Source: Actinacidiphila alni (GTDB lineage: Bacteria > Actinomycetota > Actinomycetes > Streptomycetales > Streptomycetaceae). Taken from it: DNA of 64,000 bases. The position numbers were made by a program, and so were the translations under genes. Below, piece after piece: positions 62,834-64,000 of this stretch; position 1 is the stretch's first letter; every line of letters begins with the position of its first letter. The stretch covers positions 558,001 to 622,000 of the forward strand of contig NZ_FONG01000002.1 in assembly GCF_900112845.1 (NCBI RefSeq). The letters run 5' to 3'. The notes under the pieces were generated by a model, which saw nothing but the letters and a program-made list of their open reading frames with translations, was not told the origin of the DNA and ran no database searches.

Positions 62834-63232
62834 TCACCCGAGATCCGTGACGGCGCTGGCGTGCGCGGCAAGGACCCGCCAGCTGCCATCAGCGTGTACC
62901 CAGGTGCGGGTGTAGCGAAGGCGCGCTGTGAACGGATGTCCTCCGGCGGTGCCTTCGAGCCCGGCCAGTACGCGGGTGACGCCTGTGGAGTCCACCACGG
63001 TGACGTGCAGTTCCTGCTGCTCGAAAATGTCGACGGCCAGGGTCCGGGACCTGTGCGCTCCCAGATCCTCCTCCTTCGTCATGGTGCTGCCGTCAGGCCC
63101 TGTGTAGACGACACGGTCGTCTAGAAGCAGGTCCAACGCCCGCACATCACCTGATCGAATCGCGTCCTGCAACCTCTGCTCGGCATCATGGAGCGCGGCC
63201 TCAAGCGCCACCTGATCCATCCCCATCCCCAT
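62834..63232 (-). CDS. NTF2/SnoaL-like (DUF4440) protein
   Basis: This is a 132-residue cone-shaped-fold protein. The pattern LEAALHDAEQRLQDAIRSGDVRALDLLLDDRVVYTGPDG followed by strands ending in YTRTWVHADGSWRVLAAHASAV is typical of the DUF4440/NTF2-like group, which includes small isomerases, hydrolases and steroid- or ligand-binding proteins. The start is set at 63232, the first of three ATGs in a GGGATG repeat, because AAGGAGGA lies 6 bases upstream. The function is not known. Confidence 0.9.
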   Translation of the reverse strand: MGMGMDQVALEAALHDAEQRLQDAIRSGDVRALDLLLDDRVVYTGPDGSTMTKEEDLGAHRSRTLAVDIFEQQELHVTVVDSTGVTRVLAGLEGTAGGHPFTARLRYTRTWVHADGSWRVLAAHASAVTDLG

Positions 63233-63448
63233 CCCGATCCTCCTTGCCTTGTCGGCCCGCGAATCCTCAGCCGAACGCGCCGGCACCCACCTCGCCGGAT
63301 TCCTGCGGAGAATACGAGATTCGACGTGGCTCCACGGCTTGCTGGACGCTCGTGGGCCGGGGGCGAACGCCACCCGAACTGCAACCTTCGGGGGGTGCCG
63401 TACGGCCGTCTTTCCAGCTCGACCACTTGACCGTGCCCGGGCGTCGGC

Positions 63449-63796
63449 TCAGCGGTCGAAGGTCTGCGGCAGGTCCCCGGCCTCCCAGAGCCGGTCGAGC
63501 CTGGGGAAGAGCGATTCCAGGTCGTTGAGGAGAGCGTCGCGCTCGGCCTGCGGGAGCCGGAGCAGCGGGTCGTCGAAGCCCGGTCCGGCGTCGGGCCCCG
63601 TCCATCCTTTGTGGCGTCGGCACGACGCGCACCACATGTAGGTGATGCGCACGGTACGGTGCGGGCCCTCGCGCCGGTAGACGTACGTGCGCACCGCGAC
63701 GGCTCCGCACGCCGGACAGCGACGCTCGCCGGGCTCATCGATGAACCGTGGGCCTGCCAGCAGCTGCTGGACCTGGTCCGCGTCGAATTCCCGCAC
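63449..63796 (-). CDS. Small zinc-ribbon protein, possible immunity protein
   Basis: This is a 115-residue protein with two zinc-binding pairs, CPAC (about 27-30) and CASC (about 55-58), in the setting YMWCASCRRHKGWTGPD, and a helical C-terminus (about 75-110). The start GTG 63796 is preferred because GAGGAGAGG lies 6 bases upstream. It follows 13 bases after the stop of a gene whose C-terminus carries a HExxH motif, suggesting a toxin-immunity pair, but the family is unknown to me. Confidence 0.75.
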   Translation of the reverse strand: MREFDADQVQQLLAGPRFIDEPGERRCPACGAVAVRTYVYRREGPHRTVRITYMWCASCRRHKGWTGPDAGPGFDDPLLRLPQAERDALLNDLESLFPRLDRLWEAGDLPQTFDR

Positions 63797-63809
63797 GGCT
63801 CGCCTCTCC

Positions 63810-64000
63810 TCAGCCCGTCCTGGACTTGAACAGCGACAGCATACGCTGGCCGTATTCCTCCGCCGCGTCCTCCGTACCTCCCCAGATGTGGCTGGGGGCG
63901 ACCGTCTCGCCCCACAGCGGTTTCGAGTTGAGGGAGAGCCGGAATTGCTGGTGGTGGTAGATCTCGTGGAACACGGTGGCGACACCTTCGTCCATGCTGC
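63810..64000 (-). CDS. C-terminal part of a possible HExxH metallopeptidase-type toxin
   Basis: Only about 63 residues of this protein are visible, as the start lies outside the window. They contain FHEIYHHQQF, a HExxH-type zinc motif, followed by GTEDAAEEYGQRM, which could give the third ligand Glu. A short C-terminal metallopeptidase module directly upstream of a small zinc-ribbon gene is reminiscent of polymorphic toxin-immunity organisation. The N-terminal delivery part would be needed to confirm this. An ordinary small peptidase is an alternative. Confidence 0.6.
   Translation of the reverse strand, partial: SMDEGVATVFHEIYHHQQFRLSLNSKPLWGETVAPSHIWGGTEDAAEEYGQRMLSLFKSRTG

Overview
The window is high-GC, gene-dense actinomycete chromosome, most likely Streptomyces or a close relative. 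Signs of this are the strong G/C bias at third codon positions, frequent GTG/TTG starts behind GGAGG-type ribosome sites, many secreted multi-modular glycosidases, a snapalysin-type protease, a chitinase with a DasR-like site, a ROK regulator, ECF sigma factors, a class E/F-type sortase and cyclic-nucleotide-type (Crp) regulators. No tRNA, rRNA, CRISPR array or insertion sequence was recognised.

Layout. 0-5.6 kb: two secreted plant/microbial glycan hydrolases (GH78 rhamnosidase, PA14-GH2) with LacI-type operators. 5.6-10.6 kb: an exopolysaccharide locus with a membrane-anchored CBM3-GH16 hydrolase, a hyaluronan-synthase-like GT2 glycosyltransferase and a divergent UDP-glucose dehydrogenase. 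10.8-14.6 kb: a 1253-residue secreted repeat protein. 14.6-20.3 kb: an accessory island of visibly lower GC holding a ParB-like protein, an unknown 546-residue protein, an NB-ARC-TPR (NLR-like) protein and a small membrane-type effector. 20.5-23.5 kb: a frameshifted gene, snapalysin, a small orphan and a GH18 chitinase. 23.7-30.6 kb: a 2284-residue GH92 mannosidase fused to a PAP2 phosphatase. 30.7-32 kb: a MarR regulator and its divergent target with a double operator. 32-34 kb: an ECF sigma factor, a sortase and a sortase-substrate-like protein. 34-39 kb: valS and a Tat-exported phospholipase C. 39-44.5 kb: a ROK regulator, a GH20 hexosaminidase and a ricin-flanked secreted protein. 44.7-50.2 kb: a DHFR-like protein, a propeller/VCBS secreted protein and a second ECF sigma factor with its partner. 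50.3-52.7 kb: an SPFH-GYF protein and a zinc-ribbon membrane protein. 52.8-60.7 kb: a seven-gene, same-strand cluster (two Crp-family proteins, a nucleotide-cyclase-fold protein, a degenerate NTPase with helical repeats, an SPFH-like protein, a DUF4407 membrane protein and a Pycsar-effector-type membrane protein). 61-64 kb: small membrane, lipoprotein and enzyme-like genes and the end of a possible metallopeptidase toxin.

The main discovery is that two separate loci follow the same logic. In each, two adjacent proteins carry the same short Gly-rich motif, one at its C-terminus and the other near its N-terminus. In the island, the NLR-like protein (residues 7-20) and the small effector (residues 113-126) share NxIxGGxFxGxVVQ. 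In the 52.8-60.7 kb cluster, the cyclase-fold protein (residues 245-261) and the NTPase (residues 98-114) share NHFxGxVDxxGxxxGFG. Paired motifs of this kind resemble the bacterial amyloid signalling sequences that connect NLR receptors to cell-death effectors. In the second locus the pair would link a nucleotide-cyclase-fold protein to a STAND-like NTPase beside a Pycsar-type membrane effector, a combination I do not recognise as a described system. It is the best candidate for a new immune or conflict system in this window.
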